From Gandjariella thermophila (GTDB lineage: Bacteria; Actinomycetota; Actinomycetes; Mycobacteriales; Pseudonocardiaceae), in the NCBI RefSeq assembly GCF_005405885.1, contig NZ_BJFL01000007.1:6394-70393 (forward strand): a stretch of 64,000 bases of DNA, written 5' to 3'. The notes beneath the pieces were generated by a model. The model was not told where the DNA came from. It saw only the letters and a program-made list of their open reading frames with translations, and made no database searches. Both the position numbers and the translations under genes were made by a program. Shown in pieces: positions 34,377 to 44,229 of the stretch (the stretch's first letter is position 1; each line of letters begins with the position of its first letter).

Positions 34377-34556
34377 AGCCTCGTCCCTCTCCTCGGTTGC
34401 TCGCTCGTGTCGCTCGGCCCCGTCCGGGCTCCCCGTCCGGTTCGGTCCAGCCGACCTGCCTGACATCTGCGTGGATCGGTTGGTCCGTTGTGTGTTCGTC
34501 CGCGCTCGCCGTGGTGTCGGGCATGCCTTCGCGGGCGGTGTGGCCCGCGCGCCGGC

Positions 34557-35129
34557 TCAGCCTTCCGAGACGGCGGGTTCACGCGCGGGACCCGCCTTCT
34601 CGGCCTTCTCCGCCTTCGCGGGCCTGTCGGCCTTCGCGGGCTTGTCAGCCCGCTCGACGCCGTCGACCTCGGCGCCGTCCCCTCGGCGGGCCGCGCGCAG
34701 GCCGGCGATCTCCTTCTCGAAGTCCTCGACGGAGGAGAACGACCGGTACACGCTCGCGAACCTCAGGTAGGCGACCTCGTCGAGGTCACGCAGCGGGCCG
34801 AGGATGGCCAGCCCCACCTCGTGGCTCGGGATCTCGGCACATCCAGCGGAGCGGATCTGCTCCTCGACCCGGTGCGCCAACTGCTGCAGGGCGTCCTCGT
34901 CGACCGGGCGGCCCTGGCATGCGCGGCGCACGCCGCGCACCACCTTCTCGCGGCTGAACGGTTCGGTGACTCCGGAACGCTTGACCACCGCGAGCACGGG
35001 TTCCTCGACCGTGGTAAACCGGCGGCTGCACTGCGAGCAGGACCGCCGACGCCGGATGGCCTGGCCCTCCTCGACCTCCCGGGAGTCGACCACCCGGGAC
35101 TCCGGGTGGCGGCAGAACGGGCACCGCAC
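34557..35129 (-). CDS. nrdR: transcriptional repressor NrdR
   Basis: 190 residues from GTG at 35127-35129 ([11 protein letters not shown]), matching the normal MxCPFC start; GAGG lies at good spacing. N-terminal zinc ribbon (CPFC ... CSQC), then [15 protein letters not shown] and an ATP-cone ([32 protein letters not shown]). It senses ATP/dATP and represses ribonucleotide reductase genes. The last about 40 residues are a Lys/Ala/Pro-rich low-complexity tail ([18 protein letters not shown]), longer than in most NrdR proteins. It heads the nrdR-nrdJ unit; a NrdR-box-like site lies upstream. Confidence 0.93.
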   Translation of the reverse strand: MRCPFCRHPESRVVDSREVEEGQAIRRRRSCSQCSRRFTTVEEPVLAVVKRSGVTEPFSREKVVRGVRRACQGRPVDEDALQQLAHRVEEQIRSAGCAEIPSHEVGLAILGPLRDLDEVAYLRFASVYRSFSSVEDFEKEIAGLRAARRGDGAEVDGVERADKPAKADRPAKAEKAEKAGPAREPAVSEG

Positions 35130-35572
35130 CCTGCTCACCTCTTCCCCAGCACATGCCACCGCGCGGGCCTGCCACAACGGCGGGTGACGAGCACCAGCCT
35201 ATCCGCGGCGCCCCGGTAGCACCACCGCGCAACCCCAACTTGTGGACAAACTACAACGGTGTAACCACTAGATGTTGTGTCGGCACACTAAGTCCATGGG
35301 GTTGCGCGGCGCAAGCCGACACGGCCGCGACGCGCCGAGTTCACCGAGTGGCGCACGCCTCAATACCTGGCGTAGCGACCCGGCCACGCCGTGACCCGGG
35401 GAGGCGCGAGCACCACGGATCGCGGGACACGAGCGGCGCGGGAAAGGGCGGGAAAGGAACGCCGCACCCAAGAAGGTTCTGAGCAGGCAGAACGCTGGCC
35501 GAAGACCACGACCGCGGTGAGCGCACCCGAGCCCCGCCACGGCGAACCCGCGCGGCCGGCCGGAACGCCGCC
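35130..35572. other. nrdR upstream region, no supported gene
   Basis: 443 bp between nrdR and the short membrane-protein gene. The part from about 35235 to 35300 is less GC-rich and probably holds the nrdR promoter with the NrdR-box-like site. I searched the minus-strand frames for the LysM domain that ChiZ-type proteins carry and found none. Confidence 0.5.
35265..35280 (-). promoter_or_regulatory. NrdR-box-like site
   Basis: Read on the minus strand, ACACAACATCTAGTGG fits the palindromic NrdR box acaCwAtATaTwGwgt at 13 of 16 positions. NrdR boxes normally come in pairs; I could not find a convincing second box at the usual spacing. It lies about 135 bp upstream of nrdR, consistent with autoregulation. 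Confidence 0.5.
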
Positions 35573-35935
35573 CTACGGGCGGAAGGAGGCTGACACGCCG
35601 GCCGCCGGGCCGGACGGCGCCGGGGACGGCGCGCTCAGCGCGCCCACCAGACCCAGACCCACGACCGCCAGGCAGGCCAGCGCGGCGATCCCGACAAGCG
35701 AGACAACCGGATGGGCGGACGGCCGTATCCGGCAATGCGCCGGCTCCGGGCGGCGGCGGACCAGCACCGCGCGGCCACCGGGGGCCCGGTACCGGTGCCG
35801 GCCGGCCGGCCGCGCGGGCCGCGCCGACACCTCCGCACCATCGAGCACCAACCGTGTGCCGTGTCGCGGTGTACCGCCGGGCACGGCGACCCGGCGCTGG
35901 TCGACTCCGGGGGTGCGGTGCAGCAGCACAGCCAT
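35573..35935 (-). CDS. short membrane protein in the position of ChiZ/LysM, divergent from lexA
   Basis: 120 residues from ATG at 35933-35935, with GGGAGG upstream. A basic N-terminal cytoplasmic region rich in Arg and His is followed by one membrane helix (VVSLVGIAALACLAVVGLGL) and a short Pro/Ala/Ser tail. The position, divergent from lexA across SOS boxes, is that of Rv2719c/ChiZ, the SOS-induced cell-wall protein of mycobacteria, which has an N-terminal region, a helix and a C-terminal LysM domain. Here the protein stops right after the helix and no LysM coding is found downstream. It may be an SOS-induced cell-division inhibitor acting through its helix, or a truncated gene. Confidence 0.6.
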   Translation of the reverse strand: MAVLLHRTPGVDQRRVAVPGGTPRHGTRLVLDGAEVSARPARPAGRHRYRAPGGRAVLVRRRPEPAHCRIRPSAHPVVSLVGIAALACLAVVGLGLVGALSAPSPAPSGPAAGVSASFRP

Positions 35936-35975
35936 GACGCCTCCCGTGACGGGGAACGAGCATCTTCCAGCCGAC

Positions 35976-36007
35976 TCGAACAACCGTTCGATCGAACGCC
36001 CGTGCGA
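35976..36007. promoter_or_regulatory. two adjoining SOS (LexA) boxes
   Basis: TCGAACAACCGTTCGA (35976-35991) is a full match to the actinobacterial SOS box TCGAAC-N4-GTTCGA. Directly next to it TCGAACGCCCGTGCGA (35992-36007) matches with one changed base. They lie between lexA and the divergent membrane-protein gene, which starts 41 bp away, so LexA probably controls both. Confidence 0.85.
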
Positions 36008-36056
36008 ATGTCTACCACCCACCGTCAGGGAAGTCGAGACCCCGGGACCGAATCCT

Positions 36057-36072
36057 TCGAACAGGTGTTTGA
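36057..36072 (+). promoter_or_regulatory. third SOS-box-like site nearer lexA
   Basis: TCGAACAGGTGTTTGA matches TCGAAC-N4-GTTCGA except for one base. It is 82 bp upstream of the lexA start, so it may be the main autoregulatory site. Confidence 0.55.
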
Positions 36073-36153
36073 TCTGGCGGTCGAATCGGACTAGCGTCTT
36101 CGGTGAAGATCGGATGCCGGCCCACGGCCTGGTCCGGCGAAGGAGGCAACACG

Positions 36154-36915
36154 GTGGCACGCACGGGGGACCACATCGAGACGCGAACGGGCAGGCGTGG
36201 CCCGGGACGGCCGACCGCGGCAGAGATCAGCAAGGAACTCGGCACCGATGTCCGCGCCCTGCCGGAGCCGGCCGACGGCGGCGAAGGCACCGCCCTGACA
36301 CCCCGCCAGCGCCGCGTGCTGGAAGTGATCCGTAGCTGGCTGGACCGGCACGGCTACCCGCCCAGCGTGCGGGAGATCGGCGAGGCGGTCGGGCTCACCT
36401 CGACATCCTCGGTGGCCCACCAGCTGCGGGCCCTGGAGCGCAAGGGCTACCTCCGCCGTGACCCGAACCGCCCCCGCGCGGTGGGCATGTTGCCGCCCGA
36501 TGTCGAGGTTGCGGCCGAGCCGTCCGGCACGGACCAGCCCGAACCCGCCTACGTGCCGCTGGTGGGTCGCATCGCCGCCGGTGGCCCGATCCTCGCCGAG
36601 CAGAACATCGAGGAGGTCTTTCCGCTGCCGAAGGAGATCGTCGGCCACGGAGAGCTGTTCCTGCTCAGGGTGGCCGGTGACTCCATGGTCGACGCGGCGA
36701 TCACCGACGGCGACTGGGTGGTGGTCCGGCAGCAGCCCACCGCCGACAACGGCGACGTGGTGGCCGCGATGATCGACGGCGAGGCGACCGTCAAGACATT
36801 CAAGCGCCGAGACGGGCATGTCTGGCTGATGCCGCACAACCCGGCCTACGAGCCGATCCTCGGCGACGAGGCCACCGTGCTCGGCAAGGTGGTGGCGGTG
36901 TTGCGGCGACTGTGA
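36154..36915 (+). CDS. lexA: LexA repressor
   Basis: 253 residues from GTG 36154, which has AAGGAGG seven bases upstream. Winged helix domain: [40 protein letters not shown]. The self-cleavage site is Ala-Gly in [10 protein letters not shown]; the catalytic Ser is in [11 protein letters not shown] and the Lys in [10 protein letters not shown]. It has an N-terminal extension of about 45 residues, common in actinobacteria. It represses the SOS regulon and is cleaved when RecA filaments form. Autoregulated through the boxes at 35976-36072. Confidence 0.95.
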   Translation: MARTGDHIETRTGRRGPGRPTAAEISKELGTDVRALPEPADGGEGTALTPRQRRVLEVIRSWLDRHGYPPSVREIGEAVGLTSTSSVAHQLRALERKGYLRRDPNRPRAVGMLPPDVEVAAEPSGTDQPEPAYVPLVGRIAAGGPILAEQNIEEVFPLPKEIVGHGELFLLRVAGDSMVDAAITDGDWVVVRQQPTADNGDVVAAMIDGEATVKTFKRRDGHVWLMPHNPAYEPILGDEATVLGKVVAVLRRL

Positions 36916-37059
36916 ACCCGGCGTGCGCAGCGTTGCGCCTCTCGGTGCCGCGCTGCGCCGCCTGGCGGTGCGGCCGTGGCCGCACCTCGATCGTGACTAC
37001 CGCCTACTCGACCAGCCAGCCGGCGCGGCTGTGCCACCGGCTGGTCGGTGCCCGGACGG

Positions 37060-37449
37060 TCAGCGTGCGGAGGGGCGGTTCGGTTCCGCCGTGTTCTGCG
37101 CCGGCCGCGCCGACTCAGAGGCCCGTGCCGACTCCGGCGGCCGTGTCGCCTCGGCGGGCTGTGCCGGCTCGGGGCCCTGCCGTGCCGACTCCGGCGCCGG
37201 TCGCGGCGGCTCCGAGCCCTCCGGCGGCGTGCTCGGTCCCGCGGTTACCTGCGGAGGTGCGGACGGCTCTCCGGCGGGCTTGGAATCCGACTTGGATTCG
37301 GACTCGTGATCCTCCGCGCGCATCTCCGCCTTGAAGATGCGCAGCGACCGCCCGATGCCACGAGCCGCGTCCGGCAACCGCCTCGCCCCGAACAGCAGAA
37401 CGAACACCAGAGCCACCAGGGCCCAGTGCCACGGGCTGAACTCGCCCAT
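37060..37449 (-). CDS. tatA: Sec-independent translocase subunit TatA-like
   Basis: 129 residues from ATG at 37447-37449, with AGGAGGAAAC upstream. Short periplasmic start MGEFSPWHW, one membrane helix (ALVALVFVLLFGARRLPDAAR) with the FG hinge, an amphipathic helix (GIGRSLRIFKAEMR), then a long Pro/Glu/Ala-rich acidic tail. This is the TatA type (the TatB helix is longer and lacks this hinge). TatA oligomers form the pore for folded twin-arginine proteins. It stands alone here, away from tatB and tatC. The 144 bp between lexA and this gene show no gene. Confidence 0.85.
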   Translation of the reverse strand: MGEFSPWHWALVALVFVLLFGARRLPDAARGIGRSLRIFKAEMRAEDHESESKSDSKPAGEPSAPPQVTAGPSTPPEGSEPPRPAPESARQGPEPAQPAEATRPPESARASESARPAQNTAEPNRPSAR

Positions 37450-37586
37450 CAGTTTCCTCCTGCCCAGTGGACTCCTCAGAGCCTGCCCCGGTAGCCGGCG
37501 GACCTGCGATGACGACCGCGGGAACACGGTACGGCCTCAGGAACAGGCGCTGACACCACCGTAACGCGGCAGGGCATCGACCGGTA

Positions 37587-39023
37587 TCACGCCGGGCTGC
37601 CGTCCCGCCCGAAACGTTCGAGCAGGCCGGCCAGGTCCGGGCGCACCAGGGCGCTGAGCTGGGTGCCCTCCGCGGTGTACTCCTGGGTCAGCACCTCGCC
37701 CTCGCCGTGCACCCGGGACACCAGTTCGCCCTTCGTGTACGGCACCAGCACGTTGACCAGCACGTCCGGCGCCGGCAGCAGTTCGGCGATGCGTCGGCGC
37801 AGCTCGCTGACACCGGTGCGGGTCTTCGCCGAGACGAACACCGCGTCCGGGAACAGGTGCCGCAGCCGGGCCCTGGTCACGTCGTCCGCGGCGTCGATCT
37901 TGTTGACCACCAGCAGCTCGGGCGGCATCTGCCCGGTGTGCTGCTCGCCGATCTCGGCCAGCACCTCGCGCACCGCGTTCACCTGCCGCTCCGGCATCGG
38001 GTCCGCGCCGTCGACGACGTGCAGGATCAGGTCGGCGTCCGCGACCTCCTCCAGCGTCGAGCGGAACGCCTCGACCAGCTGGTGCGGCAGGTGCCGGACG
38101 AACCCGACCGTGTCGGTGAGCGTGTAGGGCAGCCCGTCCGGGGTGACCGTGCGGCGGGTGGTCGGGTCGAGGGTGGCGAACAGGGCGTCCTCGATCAGCA
38201 CGCCGGCGCCGGTCAACACGTTGAGCAGGCTCGACTTCCCGGCGTTGGTGTAGCCGGCGAACGCCACGCTGGGTACCGCGTTGGCCATCCGGCGCACCCG
38301 CTTGGTCTCCCGGACCGTGCCCATCGCCGCGATCTCCCGGCGCAGCTTCGCGATCCGCTTGTGGATCCGCCGCCGGTCGGTCTCCAGCTTGGTCTCACCG
38401 GGACCGCGGGCGCCGATGCCGCCACCCCCGGCGACCCGGCCACCGGCCTGCCGGGACATCGCCTGGCCCCAACCACGCAGCCGCGGCAGCAGGTACTGCA
38501 GCTGGGCCAACTCAACCTGCGCCTTGCCCTCCTTGGACTTCGCGTGCTGGGCGAAGATGTCCAGGATCAGCGCGGTCCGGTCGATCACCTTGACCTTGAG
38601 CTTCTCCTCGAGCTGGCGGAGCTGGCCGGGAGACAGCTCACCGTCGCAGATCACGGTGTCAGCGCCCAGGGCAACAACCACGTCCCGCAGCTCGCGGACC
38701 TTGCCGGAGCCCACGTACGTGGCCGGGTCCGGCCGGTCGCGCCGCTGCACCAGGCCCTCCAGCACCCGCGAGCCGGCGGTCTCGGCAAGCCTGGCCAGCT
38801 CGGCAAGCGACGCGTCGGACTCCTCCGCGGTGCCCTCGGTCCACACCCCGACCAGGACCACACGCTCCAGCCGAAGCTGCCGGTACTCGACCTCGGTGAT
38901 GTCGGCAAGCTCGGTGGACAGGCCCGCGACCCGGCGCAACGCGCTACGGTCGGCGAGTTCGAACTCTCCCGTCGAAGGCTGCGGTTCGATGCCGTCGTCG
39001 GGGCTGATGGGAAATTCGCTCAT
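37587..39023 (-). CDS. hflX: GTPase HflX
   Basis: 478 residues. N-terminal HflX domain (VLVGVWTEGTAEESDASLAE, ATYVGSGKVREL), a coiled-coil/Gly-rich region (GAGGGGIGARGPGETKLETD-like, then RRIHKRIAKLRREI), and a G domain with GYTNAGKSSLLN (G1), DTVGFVRHLP (G3) and VVNKIDA (G4). HflX rescues stalled ribosomes by splitting 70S particles under heat or antibiotic stress. In many actinobacteria it lies near dapF-miaA-miaB and lexA, as here. Confidence 0.95.
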   Translation of the reverse strand: MSEFPISPDDGIEPQPSTGEFELADRSALRRVAGLSTELADITEVEYRQLRLERVVLVGVWTEGTAEESDASLAELARLAETAGSRVLEGLVQRRDRPDPATYVGSGKVRELRDVVVALGADTVICDGELSPGQLRQLEEKLKVKVIDRTALILDIFAQHAKSKEGKAQVELAQLQYLLPRLRGWGQAMSRQAGGRVAGGGGIGARGPGETKLETDRRRIHKRIAKLRREIAAMGTVRETKRVRRMANAVPSVAFAGYTNAGKSSLLNVLTGAGVLIEDALFATLDPTTRRTVTPDGLPYTLTDTVGFVRHLPHQLVEAFRSTLEEVADADLILHVVDGADPMPERQVNAVREVLAEIGEQHTGQMPPELLVVNKIDAADDVTRARLRHLFPDAVFVSAKTRTGVSELRRRIAELLPAPDVLVNVLVPYTKGELVSRVHGEGEVLTQEYTAEGTQLSALVRPDLAGLLERFGRDGSPA

Positions 39024-39314
39024 ACTCCTTCCATCGTCCCACTCGCGGCCGCTTCTGCCGAGCGGGTTTCCCGCGATGGGCTACTCACCACGGGTCAACG
39101 CCACGCGGGGGTCCGTTCGTTCCCACCTCCGCCAGTTCCGGGCGCCGCTCCCGCCGCCGCGCCCGCGAGGCGACCGCGGCCCGGCCACCGCGGTACGACC
39201 GTGGCCCCGGCTGACATTTCGCCTACCCGATCATCACCGTCTTGGTGGTGCCGGTTGCCCCGGAAGAGCGGATAGCGTCGCGGCGCCACCGACGCCGACC
39301 GGGGAGGCGACCGC

Positions 39315-40202
39315 GTGCTGCACACCGAGGTCCTGCTCGACGGGCTGTACTTCGGCGAGGGACCGAGGCATGGCCCGGACGGCCGGCTGTACCTGTCCGA
39401 CTTCTACGCGCACGAGGTGCTCGCGCTCGACCTGGCTACCGGCGCGCGGGAGCGGATCTGCCAGGTGCCCGGCCAGCCCTCGGGTCTCGGCTGGCTGCCG
39501 GACGGCCGGCTGCTCGTGGTGTCCATGCTCGACCGGGCGGTGTGGCGGTTGGAGTCGGACGGGCGGCTGGTGCGGCACGCTGACCTGTCCACCGTCGCCA
39601 CCTTCCACGCCAACGACATGCTCGTCGACCCGCGGGGCCGCGCCTACATCGGCAACTTCGGCTTCGACCTGCACGCCAGGCTCGCCGAGCAGGGCACCGA
39701 GGCGCTGCTCGCGCCGGACGCCGACCCGCCGGGGGCGGCACTCGCGCTGGTCCGGCCGGACGGCGAGGTGCGTGTGGTAGCCGAGAACCTGAAGTTCCCG
39801 AACGGCACGGTGCTGCTGGGCGGGACCACGCTGGTGGTCGCCGAGTCGCTGGGCCTGCGGCTGACCGCGTTCGACATCGCCGCCGACGGCACCCTGCACG
39901 GCCAGCGGGTGTGGGCCGACCTGCGGCCGCAGTCGATCGTCCCGGACGGCACGTGCGTGGACGCCGACGGCGGCATCTGGGTGGCCACGGCGCTGCAGAA
40001 CCGGGCATACCGGGTGACCGAGGGCGGCACGGTGACCGACGCGGTGGAGACCAGCCAGCCGTGCTTCGCCGTGGCGCTCAGCGGCGCCGACCGCCGCACC
40101 CTGGTCTGCTGCACCGCGCCCAGTTCGATGCCCGGCGAGGTGGCCGTGGAGCGGCTCGGCCGGCTGGAGGCCGTCCAAGTCGCCGTGCCCGGGACGGGCT
40201 GA
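39315..40202 (+). CDS. SMP-30/gluconolactonase-family protein
   Basis: 295 residues from GTG 39315, with GGGGAGG upstream. Six-bladed beta-propeller of the SMP-30/gluconolactonase/LRE family: FGEGPRHGPDGRLYLSDF at the start, the metal-binding Glu in FGEGPR, NDMLVDPRGRAYIGNFG, and NGTVLL and DGTCVDADGGIWVA later. Members hydrolyse sugar lactones with a divalent metal. No signal peptide, so cytoplasmic. The 291 bp separating it from hflX are a divergent promoter region without a recognised site. Confidence 0.85.
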   Translation: MLHTEVLLDGLYFGEGPRHGPDGRLYLSDFYAHEVLALDLATGARERICQVPGQPSGLGWLPDGRLLVVSMLDRAVWRLESDGRLVRHADLSTVATFHANDMLVDPRGRAYIGNFGFDLHARLAEQGTEALLAPDADPPGAALALVRPDGEVRVVAENLKFPNGTVLLGGTTLVVAESLGLRLTAFDIAADGTLHGQRVWADLRPQSIVPDGTCVDADGGIWVATALQNRAYRVTEGGTVTDAVETSQPCFAVALSGADRRTLVCCTAPSSMPGEVAVERLGRLEAVQVAVPGTG

Positions 40203-40235
40203 CCACGGCCGTGAGCCACGAGCGCGGGGCCGCGC

Positions 40236-41078
40236 CTACTCGCCGCCCAGCGCCTCCCACCACGCCGCGTCCAGCTCGCCACGGGCGAGGAGCACCGCAG
40301 GACCGGTGAGCGTGCTGGTGTGCTCGTCGACGCGCACCCGCACCCGGCCGCCGGGCACGTCCACGATGCACTCCCCGCCGGCCTGGCCACCGAGGTCGAG
40401 CACGGCGGCCACCGCGGCGACCGTGCCGGTCCCGCAGGACCGGGTCTCCCCCACGCCGCGCTCGTGCACCCGCATGCGCAGCATGCCGGCGCCGACCGGC
40501 TGGACGAACTCGACGTTGACCCCGTGCGGGAACAGCACCGGGTCGTAACCGGGCGGCACGGTCAGGTCCAGGTCGTCCACCGATCCGTCGACCAGGCAGG
40601 CCAGGTGCGGGTTGCCCACGTCCACGGCGACGCCGTCGAACGCCCGGCCGCCCACGGTGGCGGTGGAGTGCCCGAACACCTTGGCCGGTCCCATGTCCAC
40701 GGTCACCGTGCCGTCCTCATGCGTGGTGACCGGGCGCTCCCCGGCCCGGGTGCCGACCACCAGGTCGCCCGGCTCGACCAGGCCGGCGTCCAGCAGGTAC
40801 CTGGCGAACACGCGCACCCCGTTGCCGCACATCTCGGCCACCGAGCCGTCCGCGTTGCGGTAGTCCATAAACCACCGCTCGCCGGCCACGTCCGCGGGGG
40901 CGTCCGCGACCGACGCCGCGCGGGTCACCCGCAACACGCCGTCGGCGCCCAGGCCGCGGCGGCGGTCACACAGCGCGCGCACCCGCTCGACGGTCAGTTC
41001 CAGCACGCCGTCCGGGTCGGGCAGCACCACGAAGTCGTTCTCCGTGCCGTGCCCCTTGACGAACTCGACTCCGGCCAC
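40236..41078 (-). CDS. dapF: diaminopimelate epimerase
   Basis: 280 residues. Both catalytic cysteines are present: MCGNGVRVFARYL in the first half and SCGTGTVAAVAAV in the second; GTENDFVVLPDPDG is the normal N-terminus. It converts LL- to meso-diaminopimelate for lysine and peptidoglycan synthesis. The start is nine bases after the miaA stop, so the two are co-transcribed after the dioxygenase-like gene. Confidence 0.95.
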   Translation of the reverse strand: MAGVEFVKGHGTENDFVVLPDPDGVLELTVERVRALCDRRRGLGADGVLRVTRAASVADAPADVAGERWFMDYRNADGSVAEMCGNGVRVFARYLLDAGLVEPGDLVVGTRAGERPVTTHEDGTVTVDMGPAKVFGHSTATVGGRAFDGVAVDVGNPHLACLVDGSVDDLDLTVPPGYDPVLFPHGVNVEFVQPVGAGMLRMRVHERGVGETRSCGTGTVAAVAAVLDLGGQAGGECIVDVPGGRVRVRVDEHTSTLTGPAVLLARGELDAAWWEALGGE

Positions 41079-41087
41079 CGCACCAGG

Positions 41088-42002
41088 CTACGGGGTGAGA
41101 TGCCGGCACACCGCGTGGACCAGGTCGTGCCGGCCGGCGTCGAACCAGGTGATCCGCCGGTCCCTGCGGAACCAGGAGCGCTGCCGGCGGACGAACCGGC
41201 GGGTCGCGCGGGCGGTTTCCGCGGCCGCGGTGGCCAGGTCGTAGCGGCCGTCCAACGCGGCGAGCACCTGCTGGTAGCCCAGCGCCCGGGAGGCGGTCCT
41301 GCCCTCGCGCAGCCCCCTAGCCTCCAAGCCGCGCACCTCGTCCACCAGGCCGGCGGCGAACATGCGTTCGACCCTGGCGTCCACCCTGGCGTCCAGGTCG
41401 TCGGCCGGGCGGTCCAGGCCGACCAGCACGGTGCCGTAGTGCGCCGGCCCCGGCCGGGGCATGGTGGCCGAGAACGGGCGACCGGTGATCTCGATCACTT
41501 CCAGGGCGCGCACGATCCGGCGACCATTGCCGGGCAGGATGGCGGTGGCCGCCACCGGGTCCACGTCGGCCAACCTGCGGTGCAACGTCACCGGCCCCAC
41601 CCGGGCCAACTCGTCCTCCAGCCGGGCCCGCACCGCCGGGTCGGTGCCGGGAAAGCGCAGGTCGTCCAGTACCGCCTGGACGTAGAGCCCCGAGCCGCCG
41701 ACCAGCACCGGCACCCGGCCGGCGGCGAGCAGCCGCTCGATCGTGGCGCGGGCGTCCCGCTGGTAGGCGGCGACCGACGCGGTCTCGGTCACCTCCAGCA
41801 CGTCGATGAGGTGGTGCGGCACGCCCTGCCGCTCGACCTCGGAGATCTTGGCCGTGCCGATGTCCATGCCCCGGTAGAGCTGCATGGCGTCCGCGTTGAC
41901 CACCTCGCCGCCGAGGCGCAGCGCCAACTCGACGCCAAGCTCGGATTTACCTGTGGCCGTCGGGCCGACCACGGCGACCGGGCGCGGCTCGGCACGGCTC
42001 AT
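41088..42002 (-). CDS. miaA: tRNA dimethylallyltransferase
   Basis: 304 residues from ATG at 42000-42002, overlapping the upstream stop (ATGA). P-loop [16 protein letters not shown], then [18 protein letters not shown] (the substrate Asp-Ser/Ala region), [14 protein letters not shown], and [20 protein letters not shown] near the C-terminus. It adds a dimethylallyl group to A37 of tRNAs reading codons that begin with U; MiaB, encoded at 46851, then methylthiolates it. The usual miaB-miaA cluster here is interrupted by a DUF349 gene and an alpha-galactosidase gene. Confidence 0.95.
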   Translation of the reverse strand: MSRAEPRPVAVVGPTATGKSELGVELALRLGGEVVNADAMQLYRGMDIGTAKISEVERQGVPHHLIDVLEVTETASVAAYQRDARATIERLLAAGRVPVLVGGSGLYVQAVLDDLRFPGTDPAVRARLEDELARVGPVTLHRRLADVDPVAATAILPGNGRRIVRALEVIEITGRPFSATMPRPGPAHYGTVLVGLDRPADDLDARVDARVERMFAAGLVDEVRGLEARGLREGRTASRALGYQQVLAALDGRYDLATAAAETARATRRFVRRQRSWFRRDRRITWFDAGRHDLVHAVCRHLTP

Positions 42003-42724
42003 GCCGGGTCCCAGACGGCGATGTGGTAGGCGACCCCGAACGGGTTGAGCAGCTCGGCGTGCTTGCCGCGCCACTCGTGCCCCGAGGCGAGCGCCGCACC
42101 GGCGAGCACCTGCCAGGCCGCCCGGCCCGCCGCGCCCAGCTCGGCGGCCGGCGCGACGTCCAGGTCGAGCAGTCGCCGCGGGTCGGCGTCGGCCAGCGCG
42201 TCCCGCACCTGCTCGTCGAACGGCGCGGCACGCGGGTCCGGCAGCGCCTGGGCGTGTTCCGCATACTGGTTCGATCCCTCGCCAAGCACCAGCAGGCCGA
42301 CCGGTCGCGGCCCGCCCGCCTCGGCGGCGAGGCGCTCGCCGAGGCGGACACAGTCCGCCGGGGGCAGTTCCGGGGGCACCAGGTCGGCGTGGACGCGCTC
42401 GGCGCCGGCCCGCTCCCGGAGCCATCCGGCCACCAGGGCGGGCAGCGGCAGCCGCGGGTCGGCTTCTCCCGCCGCGCCGTCCGCGGAGAGCGTGACCGGC
42501 ACGTCCACCCCGAAGCCGGCGAACGTGCCCCGGGTGTGCGGGGCGATCCGCACGGGCCCGGCCGGGTCCGCGCCCACCGCCAGCCACACGCCCGCGACCT
42601 GCGCCAACTCCGCGGCGACCGCCACGGTGGCCCGCCGCAGCGGCTCGGTCTCCGCGGCCGCGCCGGCCACCAGCTCGGGCACCAGAAGCGGCGGATGCGG
42701 CACCACGGCGGCACGTCGGATCAC
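41999..42724 (-). CDS. class III extradiol dioxygenase-like conserved protein upstream of miaA
   Basis: 241 residues from GTG at 42722-42724 ([20 protein letters not shown]). The opening [10 protein letters not shown] resembles the metal-binding N-terminus of class III extradiol ring-cleavage dioxygenases, and the family is regularly found just before miaA in actinobacteria. Other features: [15 protein letters not shown] and [19 protein letters not shown]. Translationally coupled to miaA. Its true reaction is unknown; several metal ligands of real dioxygenases are not evident. Confidence 0.78.
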   Translation of the reverse strand: MIRRAAVVPHPPLLVPELVAGAAAETEPLRRATVAVAAELAQVAGVWLAVGADPAGPVRIAPHTRGTFAGFGVDVPVTLSADGAAGEADPRLPLPALVAGWLRERAGAERVHADLVPPELPPADCVRLGERLAAEAGGPRPVGLLVLGEGSNQYAEHAQALPDPRAAPFDEQVRDALADADPRRLLDLDVAPAAELGAAGRAAWQVLAGAALASGHEWRGKHAELLNPFGVAYHIAVWDPA

Positions 42725-42900
42725 GCCCGACCACGCTACCGGCCGGAGGTGGAGTTCCGAGGCGAGCCCTGACCTGTTTGAATTCGCCCCTGGGGTATCC
42801 GACGACCGAAACGTCGCGGTGCCCGGGTTGCTGGGCCCCGCCCGGGGCGGGGCGCCCGCGGAAGGCGCGGGCAAAGGCGGGCAGGCAGGAGGGAGCCGGC

Positions 42901-44229
42901 ATGACGGACCAGGACGGAACCCCGGAGACCAGCGAGAACGGAACCGCGCGGGTGGTCCCTGCGGCCGAGGCGGCCGAGACGCCGGTGGCACCCCCGACCG
43001 TGCCGGTCGCCGTCGAGGATCCGGCTCGCTGGGGCCGGGTGGACGAGGACGGCACAGTGTACGTGCGCACCGCCGAGGGCGAGCGGGCGGTGGGCTCGTG
43101 GCAGGCCGGTGAGCCGGCCGAGGGCCTGGCGCACTTCGCCCGGCGCTTCGACGACCTGCGCACCGAGGTCGAGTTGCTGGTGACCAGGCTCGACTCGGGC
43201 GCCGGCGACCCGAAGCAGGCGCTGACCAGTGCCAGGCACCTGCGCGAGGGGCTGGCCGAGGCCGCCGTCGTGGGCGACCTGGCGGCGCTGGTGGCCCGCG
43301 CGGACTACGCGGTGGCCAAGGCGGAGCACGCGGTGCAGGCCGTCAAGGCGGCCCGCGAGGAGGCCAGGGCGGCCGCGGTGGCCCGCAAGGAGGCGCTGGT
43401 CGAGGAGGCTGAGCACATCGCGGCCGAGTCCACCCAGTGGAAGGCCGCGGGCGACCGGCTGCGGGAGATCCTCGAGGAGTGGAAGACGGTTCGCGGCGTG
43501 GACCGGAAGACCGACGAGCACCTGTGGCGCCGGTTCTCCCGGGCCCGCGACGCGTTCAACCGGCGGCGCGGCTCGCACTTCGCCGAGCTGGACCGGCAGC
43601 GGGCCACCGCCAAGGCCCGCAAGCAGGAGCTGGTCGAGGAGGCCGAGCAGCTCGCCGACTCCGACGACTGGGGTCCCACGGCGGCCCGGTACAAGGAGCT
43701 GATGGCCGAGTGGAAGGCCGCCGGCCGGGCACCCAAGGACGCCGACGACGCCCTGTGGAAGCGGTTCCGCGGCGCCCAGGACAGGTTCTTCTCCCGGCGC
43801 TCCGCCGCGTTCAGCGAGCGGGACGCCGAGTTCGCGGAGAACGCGCGGCAGAAGGAGAAGTTGCTGGCCGAGGCGGAGCAGATCGACCCCTCCGCCGACC
43901 TGGAGGCCGCCCGCAACCAGCTCTACAAGATCCAGGAGCGCTGGGAGCAGATCGGCAAGGTGCCGCGGGAGCGGATCCGGGAGCTGGAGGGTCGGCTTCG
44001 CGCCGTGGAGGAGCGGGTGCGCGCCGCGGTGGACGCGCAGTGGCGGCGCACCGATCCGGAGGCGCAGGCCCGGGTCGAGCAGTTCCGCGAGCGGGTGGAG
44101 CAGTTCGAGTCGCAGGCGGCCAAAGCACGGTCGGCGGGCGACACGCGCCGCGCCGAGCAGGCCGAGGCGCAGGCCGCGCAGTGGCGGGAGTGGTTGGCCG
44201 CCGCCGAGCAGGCCGTCGCCAGCCGCTGA
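42901..44229 (+). CDS. DUF349-repeat protein
   Basis: 442 residues from ATG 42901, with AGGAGGGAG upstream. After a Pro/Glu-rich start and a domain [20 protein letters not shown], the protein is almost entirely charged coiled coil with three DUF349 repeats ([40 protein letters not shown], then [20 protein letters not shown] and [16 protein letters not shown]). It is a conserved actinobacterial cytoplasmic protein next to miaA-miaB. Function not established. Divergent from the dioxygenase-like gene by 176 bp. Confidence 0.85.
   Translation: MTDQDGTPETSENGTARVVPAAEAAETPVAPPTVPVAVEDPARWGRVDEDGTVYVRTAEGERAVGSWQAGEPAEGLAHFARRFDDLRTEVELLVTRLDSGAGDPKQALTSARHLREGLAEAAVVGDLAALVARADYAVAKAEHAVQAVKAAREEARAAAVARKEALVEEAEHIAAESTQWKAAGDRLREILEEWKTVRGVDRKTDEHLWRRFSRARDAFNRRRGSHFAELDRQRATAKARKQELVEEAEQLADSDDWGPTAARYKELMAEWKAAGRAPKDADDALWKRFRGAQDRFFSRRSAAFSERDAEFAENARQKEKLLAEAEQIDPSADLEAARNQLYKIQERWEQIGKVPRERIRELEGRLRAVEERVRAAVDAQWRRTDPEAQARVEQFRERVEQFESQAAKARSAGDTRRAEQAEAQAAQWREWLAAAEQAVASR

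Noticed and set aside
32094-34463. 789-codon open frame opposite nrdJ
   Set aside because: Mirror of strong third-position GC in nrdJ; no recognisable protein.
34377-34560. Cobalamin riboswitch before nrdJ
   Set aside because: The 180-bp leader shows no B12-box-like sequence or the expected conserved stems.
35283-35298. Second NrdR box
   Set aside because: Only one half resembles the consensus, and the spacing from the first box is not the usual one.
40320-42029. 569-codon open frame opposite dapF and miaA
   Set aside because: Shadow of the two enzymes, with no motifs of its own.
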